Source of the DNA: Branchiostoma floridae
Lineage: Eukaryota; Chordata; Leptocardii; Amphioxiformes; Branchiostomatidae
Reading direction: 5' to 3'
DNA length: 64,000 nt
NCBI RefSeq assembly: GCF_000003815.2
Contig: NC_049987.1
Location: forward strand, 6,503,781-6,567,780
Shown here: positions 1 to 10,200 of the stretch, one piece after another
Layout: each line of letters begins with the position of its first letter
Position numbering within the stretch: the stretch's first letter is position 1
Position numbers and translations under genes: made by a program
Notes under the pieces: generated by a model
Told to the model about the DNA's origin: nothing
What the model saw: the letters and a program-made list of their open reading frames with translations, nothing else
Database searches by the model: none

Positions 1-145
1 TGTTTACTGTAACAACCTGCAGGTGACCGCGGATGACCTCCAATAGAACGCCCGTTCTGTTCGATTACGTCATTTGGAACACGATTCGTGTTCTAAATCC
101 CCACATAGAAGTCTGGAAATTTTGGGGCCAAATTTTACCATCGTG
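1..145 (+). mobile_element. Right end of an inverted-repeat element (copy of 40196-40359)
   Basis: Bases 1-145 closely match 40196-40359, the right end of the 988-bp element in gene C. Both begin TGTTTACTGTAACAACCTGC and end with the terminal ...TTTTACCATCGTG. The left part of this copy lies outside the window. It sits in the gene A intron just before the exon at 549. No coding capacity is visible. Confidence 0.6.
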
Positions 146-548
146 GAAATTGAGAGAAAAAGCAGTTCGGGCACTCGTAGAGAAGAAGCTTGTACTAAAC
201 GCCAGCTAACAGGACCCTTCTACAAAGTCAGCAAGTGCAGAGTCCCGTGCCTTATACATACCCTGCTCTACACATGCATTCAGCCCATCAACAATATATA
301 TATATATATATATATAATGCTAAACAGTGGCTCTGCCTCCCAAAACAGCTACACTAGGTGGATGTAGTCTTCAACAAAGAATAGCATTGCAATTTTTCTT
401 TGGCCATTTCTGTCCCACTGCGGCTGTTTTTGACGGAGGTGTTCGAAATAGAACAGGGGGTTCTACCTGGTTCTATTTGTTCGATATGGCATTCGATCGG
501 GATCGATCCATTATTGGTTAAGGGATTCTAATATTAAAAACTCTTCAG
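146..548 (+). other. Gene A intron remainder, with a (TA)n run and an acceptor at 547-548
   Basis: This is intronic sequence before the first visible gene A exon. It contains a short TA repeat near 295-317 and a palindromic AATAGAAC/GTTCTATT stretch near 448-480. The last bases, AAACTCTTCAG, match the end of the equivalent gene B intron (before 21453). No coding exon is seen. Confidence 0.6.
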
Positions 549-2661
549 ATGAAATCCACGAACTGACCGACCAACTTGGCGAGGGCGGCAAGACAGTCCA
601 CGAACTCGAGAAGGCCAAGAAGCGCATGGAGGTAGAGAAGGAGGAACTGCAGACCGCCCTCGAGGAGGCAGAGGGTGCACTGGAAGTAGAGGAGGGCAAA
701 GTTCTGCGTGTCCAGCTCGAGTTGTCTCAGCTGAAGGCTGATATCGACCGCAGGCTGGCCGAGAAGGACGAGGAGTTTGAGAACACACGGTAAGCATTCC
801 TTTTTCGATGGAATTTCTGTCATGATTTATTATAAAGTTCAGGTTAGTCCCTTACACAATAACAAATCATTGATAAAATAGCACAACGAAGGAGGCTGAC
901 ACTTTTATTATAAAATTCGTCATATTTCCTCATCGTCATTGCAGCAAGAATCACCAGAGGGCCTTGGATGCCCTGCAGACTACCCTGGACGTGGAGGCCA
1001 AGGGAAGGAACGAGGCTGTCAGGGCCAAGAAGAAGCTAGAGGGCGATGTGAATGAGGTCGAGGCCGCTCTAGAAAACGCTTCCAAGGCCAACAACGAGGC
1101 CAGGAAGACCATCAACAAGCTCCAGAACCAGATCCAGGAAGTCCAGGCCACAATCGACGACGAACAGAGGGCACGTGAGGAGGCCCGCGAGCATCTCGCC
1201 ATGTCTGAGCGCCGCTCCAACATGCTGACCGCAGAGCTCGAAGAGCTCCGCAATGGCCTTGACCAGGCCGAGAGGGCCCGCAAGATGACCGAGGCCGAGC
1301 TTGTGGAGTCTTCCGACCGCGTTGGCGAGCTGTCTGCACAGAACACCTCCCTGGCCGGCCACAAGAGGAAGCTGGAGGGTGAGATAGGAACCCTGCAGGC
1401 CGAGCTGGATGAGGTTATGTCTGAGCACAGGCAGACCGAGGAGAAGGCAAAGAAGGCCATTTCTGATGTAAGTAAATCTTTGCTCAAAAAGTGATACTCA
1501 TTCTGTGCATTTGTTTACTTTATCTTTATTCTTGTTTACGTCGTGTTATATATATTTTCTCCATTGTGTTTAACATTTCTTTGTTTCTTGAATAGGCCTC
1601 CCGCATTGCCGAGGACCTGCGCCAGGAGCAGGAACACACCGCTCACATCGAGAAGAGTAAGAAGAACATCGAAGCTGCGATCAAGGACCTGCAGAGGAGA
1701 CTGGACGAGGCTGAGGCTATTGCGATGAAGGGTGGCAAGCGCGCACTGCAGAAGCTGGAGGCCAAGGTGTCTATTGTATCTTAGTAACCGTTTATTTTGC
1801 ATATGGGCAATTTCTCTTTGACGAACTCAATATGGAACAGTTTTAAATTTAGGTGATTGAGAGAAATCGCCTTTTGTTTCACTAACACAGGTGCGTGACC
1901 TGGAGTCAGAACTCGACACTGAGCAGAGGCGCCACCAGGAGACCCTGAAGAACCTGAGGAAGAACGAGCGCCGTCTCAAGGAGCTGAGCTTCCAGGCCGA
2001 CGAGGACCGCAAGAAGGAGGAGCGCATGCAGGAGATGGTCGAGAAGCTGCAACTGAAGATCAAGACTTACAAGAGACAAGTGGAGGATGCTGTACGTAAC
2101 CATTTTTTCAACATCATTACAACGCGTATTCTCTACATTTTCTTATACGTGATGTTAGAATTACTTCATTGTAACATATACGGACAAGTGGTGTAAGTGG
2201 TGTAGTAGCAAATGATCAACATCTATTTGATGAATCGTAATACATTTATCAATTTTCGCCATGCATATCCATTTACAGGAGGAGCAGGCCAACGTTAACC
2301 TGGCGAAGTGGCGCAAGACCCAGCACGATCTGGAGGATGCCCAGGAGAGAGCCGAGATGGCCGAGTCCGCCCTGGGCAAGATGCGCGCCCAGCACCGCTC
2401 TGCCTCTGTAAGACATTAGCGAATTGTCCTTCCCGCGCAAAACAGTTGGAATAGTACACTATCATAAAGCAATTATTTCCAGCTGATGCCATTTCTAAGC
2501 GAGAATAGCTGCTACCTCAGTACAATTGGCAGGAGCTAAAATGCTTATTGATTTTAATTCCTTTGAAAAATACTAGGTTTATCATTAAAATGACGAAATG
2601 CTTACGCCCGTCTTTCTACTGACATGTCCGCCTTCTTTCTCTGTTCCAGGGCAAGAAGTAA
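549..2661 (+). CDS. Gene A: striated-muscle myosin heavy chain, 3' part (LMM rod and tail)
   Basis: This is the C-terminal part of a sarcomeric myosin II heavy chain; the 5' exons lie left of the window. Coding exons are 549-789, 945-1467, 1596-1766, 1891-2091, 2279-2407 and 2650-2661 (stop TAA 2659-2661), all with GT..AG borders and continuous frame. They encode 424 full codons of heptad-repeat coiled coil (light meromyosin), starting within the Asp codon of DEIHELTDQ. The conserved blocks [16 protein letters not shown] and EEDLRQEQ-like segments are typical of striated MHC. The rod dimerises and packs into thick filaments. The tail ends HRSAS-GKK. Exon lengths 241, 523, 171 and 201 equal those of gene B, and the proteins differ at only a few positions, so A and B are recent duplicates. 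Family identity is certain; the complete gene cannot be judged. Confidence 0.95.
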
Positions 2662-3300
2662 AGCGTTGACTGACTCCCCCGTCTGTAGAATGTAGAACAC
2701 ACAGTCGACTACAGAGACCCAGTATGGTACATCGGTGCTCTTGATGCCCCCCCTTACCGGCAGCACTCCCGTTCGGGAGCCCCAACGCACGCACTTCTTT
2801 ACTGACACAGCAACCAAGTGGGAGTGAGGCTGGGTGAAGTGGTCATCGATTCTTCCGATGTGAAACTAAACCTTAGATCGCCATGTTTGAACATATATCA
2901 ACACTGAATAAGTCAATTTGTCGCTATATTAAACTTGTCACTGTACGCAATCCAAACTGGCTAACACCCTTGTCATTAAGGTTATTTTTCTACAATATCT
3001 GTTAAGTTCGACATGTGCAGCTCATTAAGTTGATGCAATGACCCCTAATTATAAAGAAAAGCTGACGCAATTTCAGAAACTCACCAAGAATTTAGGACTG
3101 ACGCCGATAAGAACTTGTGCCAGCCCAATATTCGACGCACTCGACATTTTGGACGAGGATGAAATAAGAATATATATTGTATGTGTATCTCTTCCGGGAC
3201 CACTAAGTAGTCTTAGAGATGCTTTTGAAGAATGTATGGTTTGTGACGTGTATGGTTGCTTCGTTGCATTTGATACTGATTAAACTTCTTTGAACAAAAA
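2662..3300 (+). other. Gene A 3' untranslated region
   Basis: The region downstream of the gene A stop holds two blocks that are conserved downstream of gene B. Block 1 (about 2755-2830) contains GGGAGCCCCAACGCACGCAC, like about 24770-24830. Block 2 (about 3168-3298) is nearly identical to about 25172-25303 and carries the ATTAAA signal. An open frame at 3038-3283 lies inside and is judged to be chance. Confidence 0.7.
3279..3284 (+). promoter_or_regulatory. Gene A poly(A) signal ATTAAA
   Basis: ATTAAA lies in TACTGATTAAACTTC, a context shared with the gene B signal at 25282-25287, within a strongly conserved 3'UTR block. The position is about 620 bases after the stop. A further ATTAAA at 2928-2933 is an alternative but is not in a conserved block. 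Confidence 0.6.
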
Positions 3301-3663
3301 GTCAACTTTGTTCGGTACTTTTATATCCGTTTCATATTTAATCATAATGCTTATTATAAGTAAAAGGATAATGAAATCCTACATCTGTGGCTAGTGCATC
3401 CTGCAACTTAAGAAATTCATAGAAGTCCAATGATATCGTTATCGATAATTGGCAGAAATGATTGACATAAAAGCAAAGTGCTAGTCCAGAGCTAAGACCT
3501 AAGTTATCCCCTGAGCCGCTTTGGTCTGTAATGAGCTCGAGAGAAGCTGACAGCGGGGAGCCAGTCGGATCTACGATCTCATCTTTATACCCAAACTAAC
3601 GACCAATTACGCTACTGCTATGCAATAAATGTAGGAATTTACCAGTTAATGATATCCAGTTGT

Positions 3664-3740
3664 GTGGCGTCGATGGTTTAGTGGTTAGGCTAGCACACAC
3701 CGGTACGATTGCTGGTAGCAACTGACTTAACGGGGCATTA
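3664..3740 (+). mobile_element. tRNA-derived SINE-like fragment
   Basis: GATGGTTTAGTGGTTAGGCT resembles a tRNA A box. About 30 bases on, GGTACGATTGC is a degraded B box. This spacing and sequence are typical of tRNA-derived SINE heads. No full tRNA cloverleaf is supported, so it is not called a tRNA gene. Confidence 0.35.
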
Positions 3741-3991
3741 TTCTTTCGATAAAGGCGACACAACGTCCCTTACCCTATCGAGATGACTTTGATACTTTAT
3801 TGAAGAAAATCCATTAGTGTTCGGCCTGAGGACAAATAACTCATCTTCTTGGACTTCTTAACATCACAGTTATGCAGACAATAGAATATAAATGGAGAAA
3901 TAACGTGACTCCGCCTTGCAATACCGCGTCGCAAAACAACATAAACATGCCCATGAAGCTATAGAACAACCGGTATCTTAACCCATCCTTT

Positions 3992-4086
3992 TAAAGTAGC
4001 CCTCTGTGATGTTTTACATTTCCATTAGAGACAGAGAACGTCTCAGCCACTAATGGAAATGTAAAACATCACAGAGGGCTACTTTA
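3992..4086. mobile_element. Foldback element, 36-bp perfect inverted repeat
   Basis: Arms 3992-4027 and 4051-4086 are perfect reverse complements around a 23-base loop. The outermost bases are TA, as expected for a TA target duplication, and the outer arm reads AAGTAGCCCTCTGTGATG. It has no coding capacity, so it is either a MITE-like insertion or a hairpin. Confidence 0.7.
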
Positions 4087-5214
4087 GTGAGACCGCTGGG
4101 TGACCAGACAGGTCGCTAAACGTTTTGTATGTTTTGTTGTCTGTTACACCTTACTTTTGTACGGTGCATTATATTCGGACTATGAAGTCAATGGCCACGC
4201 AAACCCCATTTTGGGTACACAATGGGTTTTAACGGTCACCGTCTAAGGCTTAGGTACCATTTCCGAAACGGGGCCCGACCGGGATGTTTGTGGAAACGAA
4301 AAATGAAACTGTTTACACAAACTATGCTCCTGACTATTTTATTTAAATTCTGTGTGTGTGTTTTTTTTTTTTGCCTTTTTTATCATATCTGTCGGTTCAG
4401 AAAGCTACCCGGCCGGGTCCCGGGTTGGGAATTGGTACCTAGGCCTTGGGGACCTTACTGACGTCGCTTTAGATCCCGAAATTGCTTGCAGTGTAGCTAC
4501 CGATAATGATGCTGATACGCAGATTAGAGGCTATCGCTAATTTAAAGACTGGACTTAGAGGATCAGTGAGACATGTCCGATGGGAAAAGACCAGAGACAA
4601 CCGATAGCCCTTATCGGTACGTGTGGTCAAGCGGGATATGTGAACAGAGGTAGGTATTAATTAACCAACATAATGAACAAAACTACAAGTACAAGAAGTA
4701 CGAAAAGTCGTAGTTTCCACTCGCGAGTGTTCTACAGGCAACCAAGGAACTAAGTATGATTTAAATTGAGACAAATAGCTGGTAGAAGTGAGTAGTTCTG
4801 TAAAATTACTAAAAAAAAGTTACTGCCGGCCAACCGAAGTGATAACAAATTGATAGGGCGCCGAGACCAAATTTGGTAAACTATGGCATAAATGCTTTCT
4901 ACCCCCATCGCGACTTCGGAACGAAAAAAGACCCGCAACAAACAACCTCCACCAATGGCGTGGCTGTGGCTATATTAGAGTTATTTGCTATGTAAACTTT
5001 AGCATGACAATGACAAGTATCGGTGGGATGTGAGTTTATACTTTCCACAGAAAATGATAAGAGGAAAAGGAACGGAATATTTGCCTCACAAATGTCCCCT
5101 TTTTTATTAGAACCTACTCCGCATTGCACATATATACCTAACTTTTAGCCAGGAGGTGTTATTCAACAAAACAGAATGTCCTTGCTTTTAGTGAGTGACT
5201 CAAGAGTTGGCGAT

Positions 5215-5345
5215 CTAGAACCACATATATAAAACCACATATATATTTATAAAGTACAACCGATCGCTATAATTCATAAGTCTAACAATATAGAACCACA
5301 TCCATATCCACACAGTACAGCGAAGGCTATAATTCATACGTCTAA
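5215..5345 (+). repeat. Degenerate two-copy tandem repeat
   Basis: Two diverged copies share the phrase TAGAACCACAT followed by CTATAATTCATA(A/C)GTCTAACA. Each unit is roughly 70-80 bases. No function is evident. Confidence 0.5.
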
Positions 5346-6638
5346 CATAACATATTTATCAACGCCTTAACAAGAGGCCAACGGCGGTCAGTCACCCATA
5401 TCCTCTCCTGTCCCCAACGGTATTTTGTATATGCGGCCGTAAATCAAAAAGCACTTGTGATATCCAAAAGGCCTCGCTTTGAGAGAAAATGATTTCATTT
5501 TTTTAACAATGAAAACAGGATTAGGATTTAGTTTCAAGTTAAGTCCTGAGTTACAAACTGGGTTATGTGAAATATGCCCTTGTTTCCGGCTTAGGTGCGT
5601 AACTTTTGAATTGACCCTCCTATTCCGTAGTCACGTAAGGTTAAGCTCTAACTTTAACTGTTAGACATATAGACGTTTGTACTCACGGCTTCTAGTCTTG
5701 GCCACGGTGGGGACGATGGTGACCATGACCGTGTTGGTTCTCAAGGCGTCATTGTCCTACAGATCCTGTTCTTCCTGTGACCTGTAGATTATGGGCTGAC
5801 TAACACCGTGCAGCCTGGATCTCGGGGACATCAGCAATCAAAAGCCGTTCCTCTTCTCAAAGGATAGCCTGAAGAGTGCTCTTGTGCGTCCACTGCGACA
5901 AAGGTAGAGACAGTCAGGCTGCAATGGCTTGCCGGCCAGGTTGCGGATCGAGAAGGAATGCCATGCATGAGGATGGGAATCAACAATCTGGAATGTTTTC
6001 TTAATGCGTTCTCCTAGAAAAGCACAGAGGTTATTGACCAAGGCGCCCTACTAATTCAGTAAAAGGACGGGCATTTTTTCGAGCTAAATCAGAATTTGAT
6101 TCCATAAAGTTATATAATAAAGTTCAAGATTTGTTTTACGTATCTAACATTTAAGTCGATTTTAAAGCGCTTCGACACCGGGCATCGCCATCGCTCTTCT
6201 CAGGATATGTCAATCTTCTTTCCACTTAATGCCAGCTTAGAAACAAAAACTGACACAGCATGCAAAAATTTGTCCACTCAACCCGAATCATTCGACATAC
6301 GCATTCTGCCATCCCCAGTTTTCGAAGTCAAAACAAGATAGCCCAAGTCCCATTTTCTAAACTTCCGAAAAGAAATCCCCGACTCCTTGTCGCTGTAAGC
6401 CCTATAAATGAGAGCGTGCTGACATTTTTCCTCTGTAAATACTTAGTTCCACTCACTCCCACCCCCATCCTCGGCTGCCCGTAATGCACCTGTCCGTTAA
6501 ATTAACGTCATGCTCGGCAATCCCTGAAGAGCCAAACCTTGCAACTATCTCCCAACCAATCACAGCTCGCGCTAAAGAAAACCAGCAAATAGACGACCAG
6601 AATTCAACGAATGAGATTACACTTGCTATTTACGCTGA

Positions 6639-6644
6639 TATAAA
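6639..6644 (+). promoter_or_regulatory. Gene B TATA box
   Basis: GATATAAAGG lies 52 bases before a splice donor at 6690/6691. Gene C has a TATA box at exactly the same distance from the donor of its own noncoding exon. The sequence between them is also similar (CATTCCC..., then ACAGC.TT..., then ACCG.AAG at the donor). Transcription probably starts near 6668. This is inferred from sequence only. Confidence 0.7.
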
Positions 6645-6667
6645 GGCGCCCAACCATTCCCACACTA

Positions 6668-6690
6668 TTCCGACAGCTTTTGACCGAAAG
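6668..6690 (+). other. Gene B noncoding first exon (5'UTR)
   Basis: The predicted 5'UTR exon runs from about 30 bases after the TATA box to the donor ACCGAAAG/GTAGAC. The following 5'UTR intron would join one of two acceptors, TGTGCAG at 7221 or CCTGCAG at 7250, just before the ATG at 7279. The exact start is uncertain. Confidence 0.55.
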
Positions 6691-6820
6691 GTAGACGACT
6701 ATCTTGTATTGCTTACTGCTTCTTTTTTGTGCCTGAGTAGATAAGTATTGTATCTTTCGTTGCACGAAGTAGGACGATCATCTCTAATAATGTATTGTCA
6801 AGTTCTGTGATACTTCTATC

Positions 6821-6960
6821 GCATGCCAAAACAGTCGTCTGAGTTAGATCTTGAGGTTTTAGTAAACGCTCGTACCTCTCCCTGCCCCTTCCTTCCATTC
6901 GAGCGGTACGGGGCGTTACTAAAACCCTAAGATCTAACTCAGACCACTGTTTTGGCATGC
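6821..6960. mobile_element. Foldback element in the gene B 5'UTR intron
   Basis: Arms 6821-6877 and 6905-6960 are imperfect reverse complements (outer sequence GCATGCCAAAACAGT) with a loop of about 27 bases. It is probably a MITE or a large hairpin. It would be transcribed within the first intron of gene B. Confidence 0.7.
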
Positions 6961-7278
6961 GGATTGGAGAGGGAGAGGGAATAAGGGGGCAGACACTATT
7001 TGTAGGGAGGCTGTTTGCTTGTAGTCCAGAGGCCAGCTTTACGTTTAGGATAGACGTGCGAAATTTTTGCCCGATCTCAAGGGTTTCCATCCGAAATTAG
7101 GTCAGCACAAATTAGTTTATTTTTAGAATCTGCATTCATCTGTCCCTTCCCGTGGCTCCCATCTCGCATTCCTTACAGGGCCTAGAGCTGTAGCTCATCT
7201 TCTCTCGTCTCTCCTGTGCAGCCCTGTCGGCGTGCCACTCCTTCCTGCAGTAGCAAAGTCTGAGGAACCAGAGCCAAG

Positions 7279-10200
7279 ATGCCGCCCAAGCAAGACAAGA
7301 TATCCGACGACCCTCGGGTCTACATCTACGGTGACACCAAGTTGCTGATAGAGCTCCGCTCCGCACCGTACGATCCCAAGAAGAACGTCTGGATCCCCGA
7401 TGATAAAGAATGCTACATCGCTGTGGAGGTCAAGGAAGAGAAGGGCGACAAGGTTGCGGTCCAGCTTCCCAAGGGCGCCGTAAGTACAAAATTCTCTACG
7501 AGTGTCACTTCGTTAGAATCGTTGCAATTTGAACATTCTTCAAAACCAATTTATTTCTTTTTTAATGTTCTGTAGACCAAGGATGTTCCCAAGGACAAGC
7601 TTGTCATGATGAACCCCTCCAAGTTCGTCTGCTGCGAGGACATGGCCAACATGACCTACCTGAACGACGCCTCTGTGCTGGCGACCCTCAGGGACCGTTA
7701 TGCCAATGGCCTGATCTATGTGAGTAACACATTCACAGTATACTAGTTTCAAAAAATATAGCTGCGTTTTCACAAACTGTTAGATGATGCGACTATTAGT
7801 ATTAGCGAATTCGCCTCGTGTTATTCAATTTATGCATTTGATGGGTGGACCTAAAGTGTTTTGAAAGAGAGTATGGTGTCTGTTAACACAACAACAACAA
7901 AACTGCAAACAACTTGAAACTAGAGAGAAACGGCGAACGCGAACGAGGCAACTTTCAGGTAGCTTTACCTTGAACCAGTTGGTGTGAGCGCAGTGTTTTC
8001 GCGTGTTTTATAGCGTTTGGTGTCTAGTGGTGACTCTGTGACGAAGTGACGCTGACAGAAAGTGCAAAACGCTGGAGAAACACATGCAAGACAAGTAAGA
8101 TCAAATAAATGTCTGGACACGATGTAAGTAGGGTCATGTACGCTAGGTTTGCAAAACCAAGGGTATTCTGGGGGCATCTGTTGTCTTGATGTGTCGTATG
8201 ACATTCAACTGCTTTGTTATGTAAAATGTTGCCGCATATCCTAAGCAACGATTCTGTCACAATTTCGCTGAAAATCCTTAGTGACTGCACCAATAATATC
8301 AGAAAGAGCGAGGAACGCATTGTGGGCTTAATTCGCGGATCCACGCGACCATCTCCAATTATGGCAATGGGGTCAATTGCTGTTGGTACAAGGCGCGGGG
8401 CGCTCGCGTCCTCCTAAACGGGAAAAGACAAACACACGACATTTGGTCACAGCTGCCGGGCACGCGCTCTGGGGCGGCTAGTTCAAAAGGGATACGAACC
8501 TGTCAATCTGACGTCAGCTTTGCGAGAAGCTTTGAGAGGCTTTATTAGTCCATTAGCTGTCATACAAAATTCTAAAAAAAGTGTACACTGCTAATCTTTC
8601 TGAGCTAGCAAAGCAGGAATGCGAAGGGGGGGCGTGAAATTGGGATAGACCACAGGGAAAACATTGCAATGCAAGGAAAGATAAATGATAGGGCGTGACC
8701 AAAATGGACGTACCATTTTTATCGACGTACGAATTTCAGAAAAACTATGACAGAATCGACCGTTGGAAAATGTTGTCCGCAAAGATGGATGTTAGACTAC
8801 ACATGCACTGTTGTCCCAAGAATGACCTCAATTTGCTATATCGTAACTTCAGGTATACATGCGTCCTGGTTAGCCTTCGGCCCGTAGGCATTGTCATATT
8901 GTCTTTTTACCTTCGCCAAGAAGGTTATATTTTGGTTAGAAAATTTTCGGGTGTCCCAATATGTAGGTCAATCTTATATAACTCGAGCAGCTGTGGATGG
9001 AATGTCACGATATTTGGTATTTGAGTTGCGTTTGCGTATACCAAGGTTTTGTACGAAAATGGTACTTCTGTCACTTTCTGTCGTGAGTGCAGCGGGGTGA
9101 GTGTGTGTGTGTATTTGCGTACAAGATAACTTTTGACGCTGTGGATCGTTTTGCATTATATTTGGTAATTATTTAGGGGTTTGGAAAACGACGGTCAAGT
9201 TCGATTATGGGCGTCCTGGCGACAAGTTGCGGTACTGCAGCGGAGCATCGAAGTTGGCGTTAAAGTTATCCTGAAGTGGCAGGTTGAGGATTTTTGGCTA
9301 GTGGATACGTCTTTGGGTAGGGAGTAAGTCGTGTAAGTTTTGGCCCCCTGGCGGCTTGTTTTGAACTGCAGTNNNNNNNNNNNNNNNNNNNNNNNNNNNN
9401 NNNNNNNNNNNNNNNNNNNNNNNNNNNNNNNNNNNNNNNNNNNNNNNNNNNNNNNNNNNNNNNNNNNNNNNNGAAGGGGTTGGTGGATTTGCATTATTTT
9501 TGGTATGTACATACCTTAGGCAATGATCAAAATCCTGAAATGTATTGTATGCAAATCGGGGCTTAATTTACATGATAATTAGAAGAATGTGTAAATCCTT
9601 CAATCGACTTCTTTTCTGGACAGTCAGTGCTCAGTGTCTACTTCACTACATCTGTGCTCCAGACTCGTGTAGTTCATGACATATTTGTGTCAGCAAAATA
9701 TAGATGTTATTGTTGCTAACACATTGTTTATTAGTTCTCACTTTGCAAGTGCCATGTTGTTTGTTTGTGCACTATTGGGAGGTGTTTCTCCATTTTGATG
9801 TGAAGGGGTGTTTTCCCCCTTATTTCGGTGATGCTTATGTGGCAGGGAAAGTGGAAGCTTGGTGGTTTGTGGCCTTTTCATTACCTTCGCCAAGAAGATT
9901 AAACTTTTGGTTAAGGCTTAAGCCATAGTTTTAGGTGAGTCTTTATGTAGATCAACAGTATAACTGGAGAACTGATTGATGGATCTTCATGATACACATG
10001 TACTTGGTATTGAGTAGCGGTCACAAAAACAAGGTTGAGTTTGAAAATGGTTCGCCCGGTATCTTCCGTCGGTACTGCAGCGGGCTCAGTGTGTGCGTGT
10101 GCGGAGAACATAACTTGAGAAGCTATAAAACCTTTAAGTCATTGATAAAGGCATTCTCCATAACAACCCTTGATTGGCGAAGGTATGTGTTTCGTGGAAC

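Larger units (their letters stand above)
3301..6638. other. Intergenic region between gene A and gene B
   Basis: No gene is supported in this 3.3-kb stretch. It holds a tRNA-like SINE fragment (3664-3740), a perfect 36-bp inverted repeat (3992-4086), a degenerate two-copy repeat near 5215-5345, and the upstream region of the gene B promoter. The upstream region has CCAAT at 6556-6560 and a second TATAAA at 6403-6408. Small open frames here show no recognisable protein features. Confidence 0.6.

Noticed and set aside
3038-3283. 81-aa plus-strand open frame downstream of gene A
   Set aside because: It lies in the 3'UTR; its conserved end is conserved at DNA level with gene B (25172-25303), where the upstream frame is absent.
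3664-3740. Functional tRNA gene
   Set aside because: The A box is good but the B box is degraded and no acceptor stem pairs; a SINE remnant is more likely.
6403-6408. TATAAA as gene B promoter
   Set aside because: It is not followed by a donor at the conserved 52-base spacing; the TATA box at 6639 is better supported.
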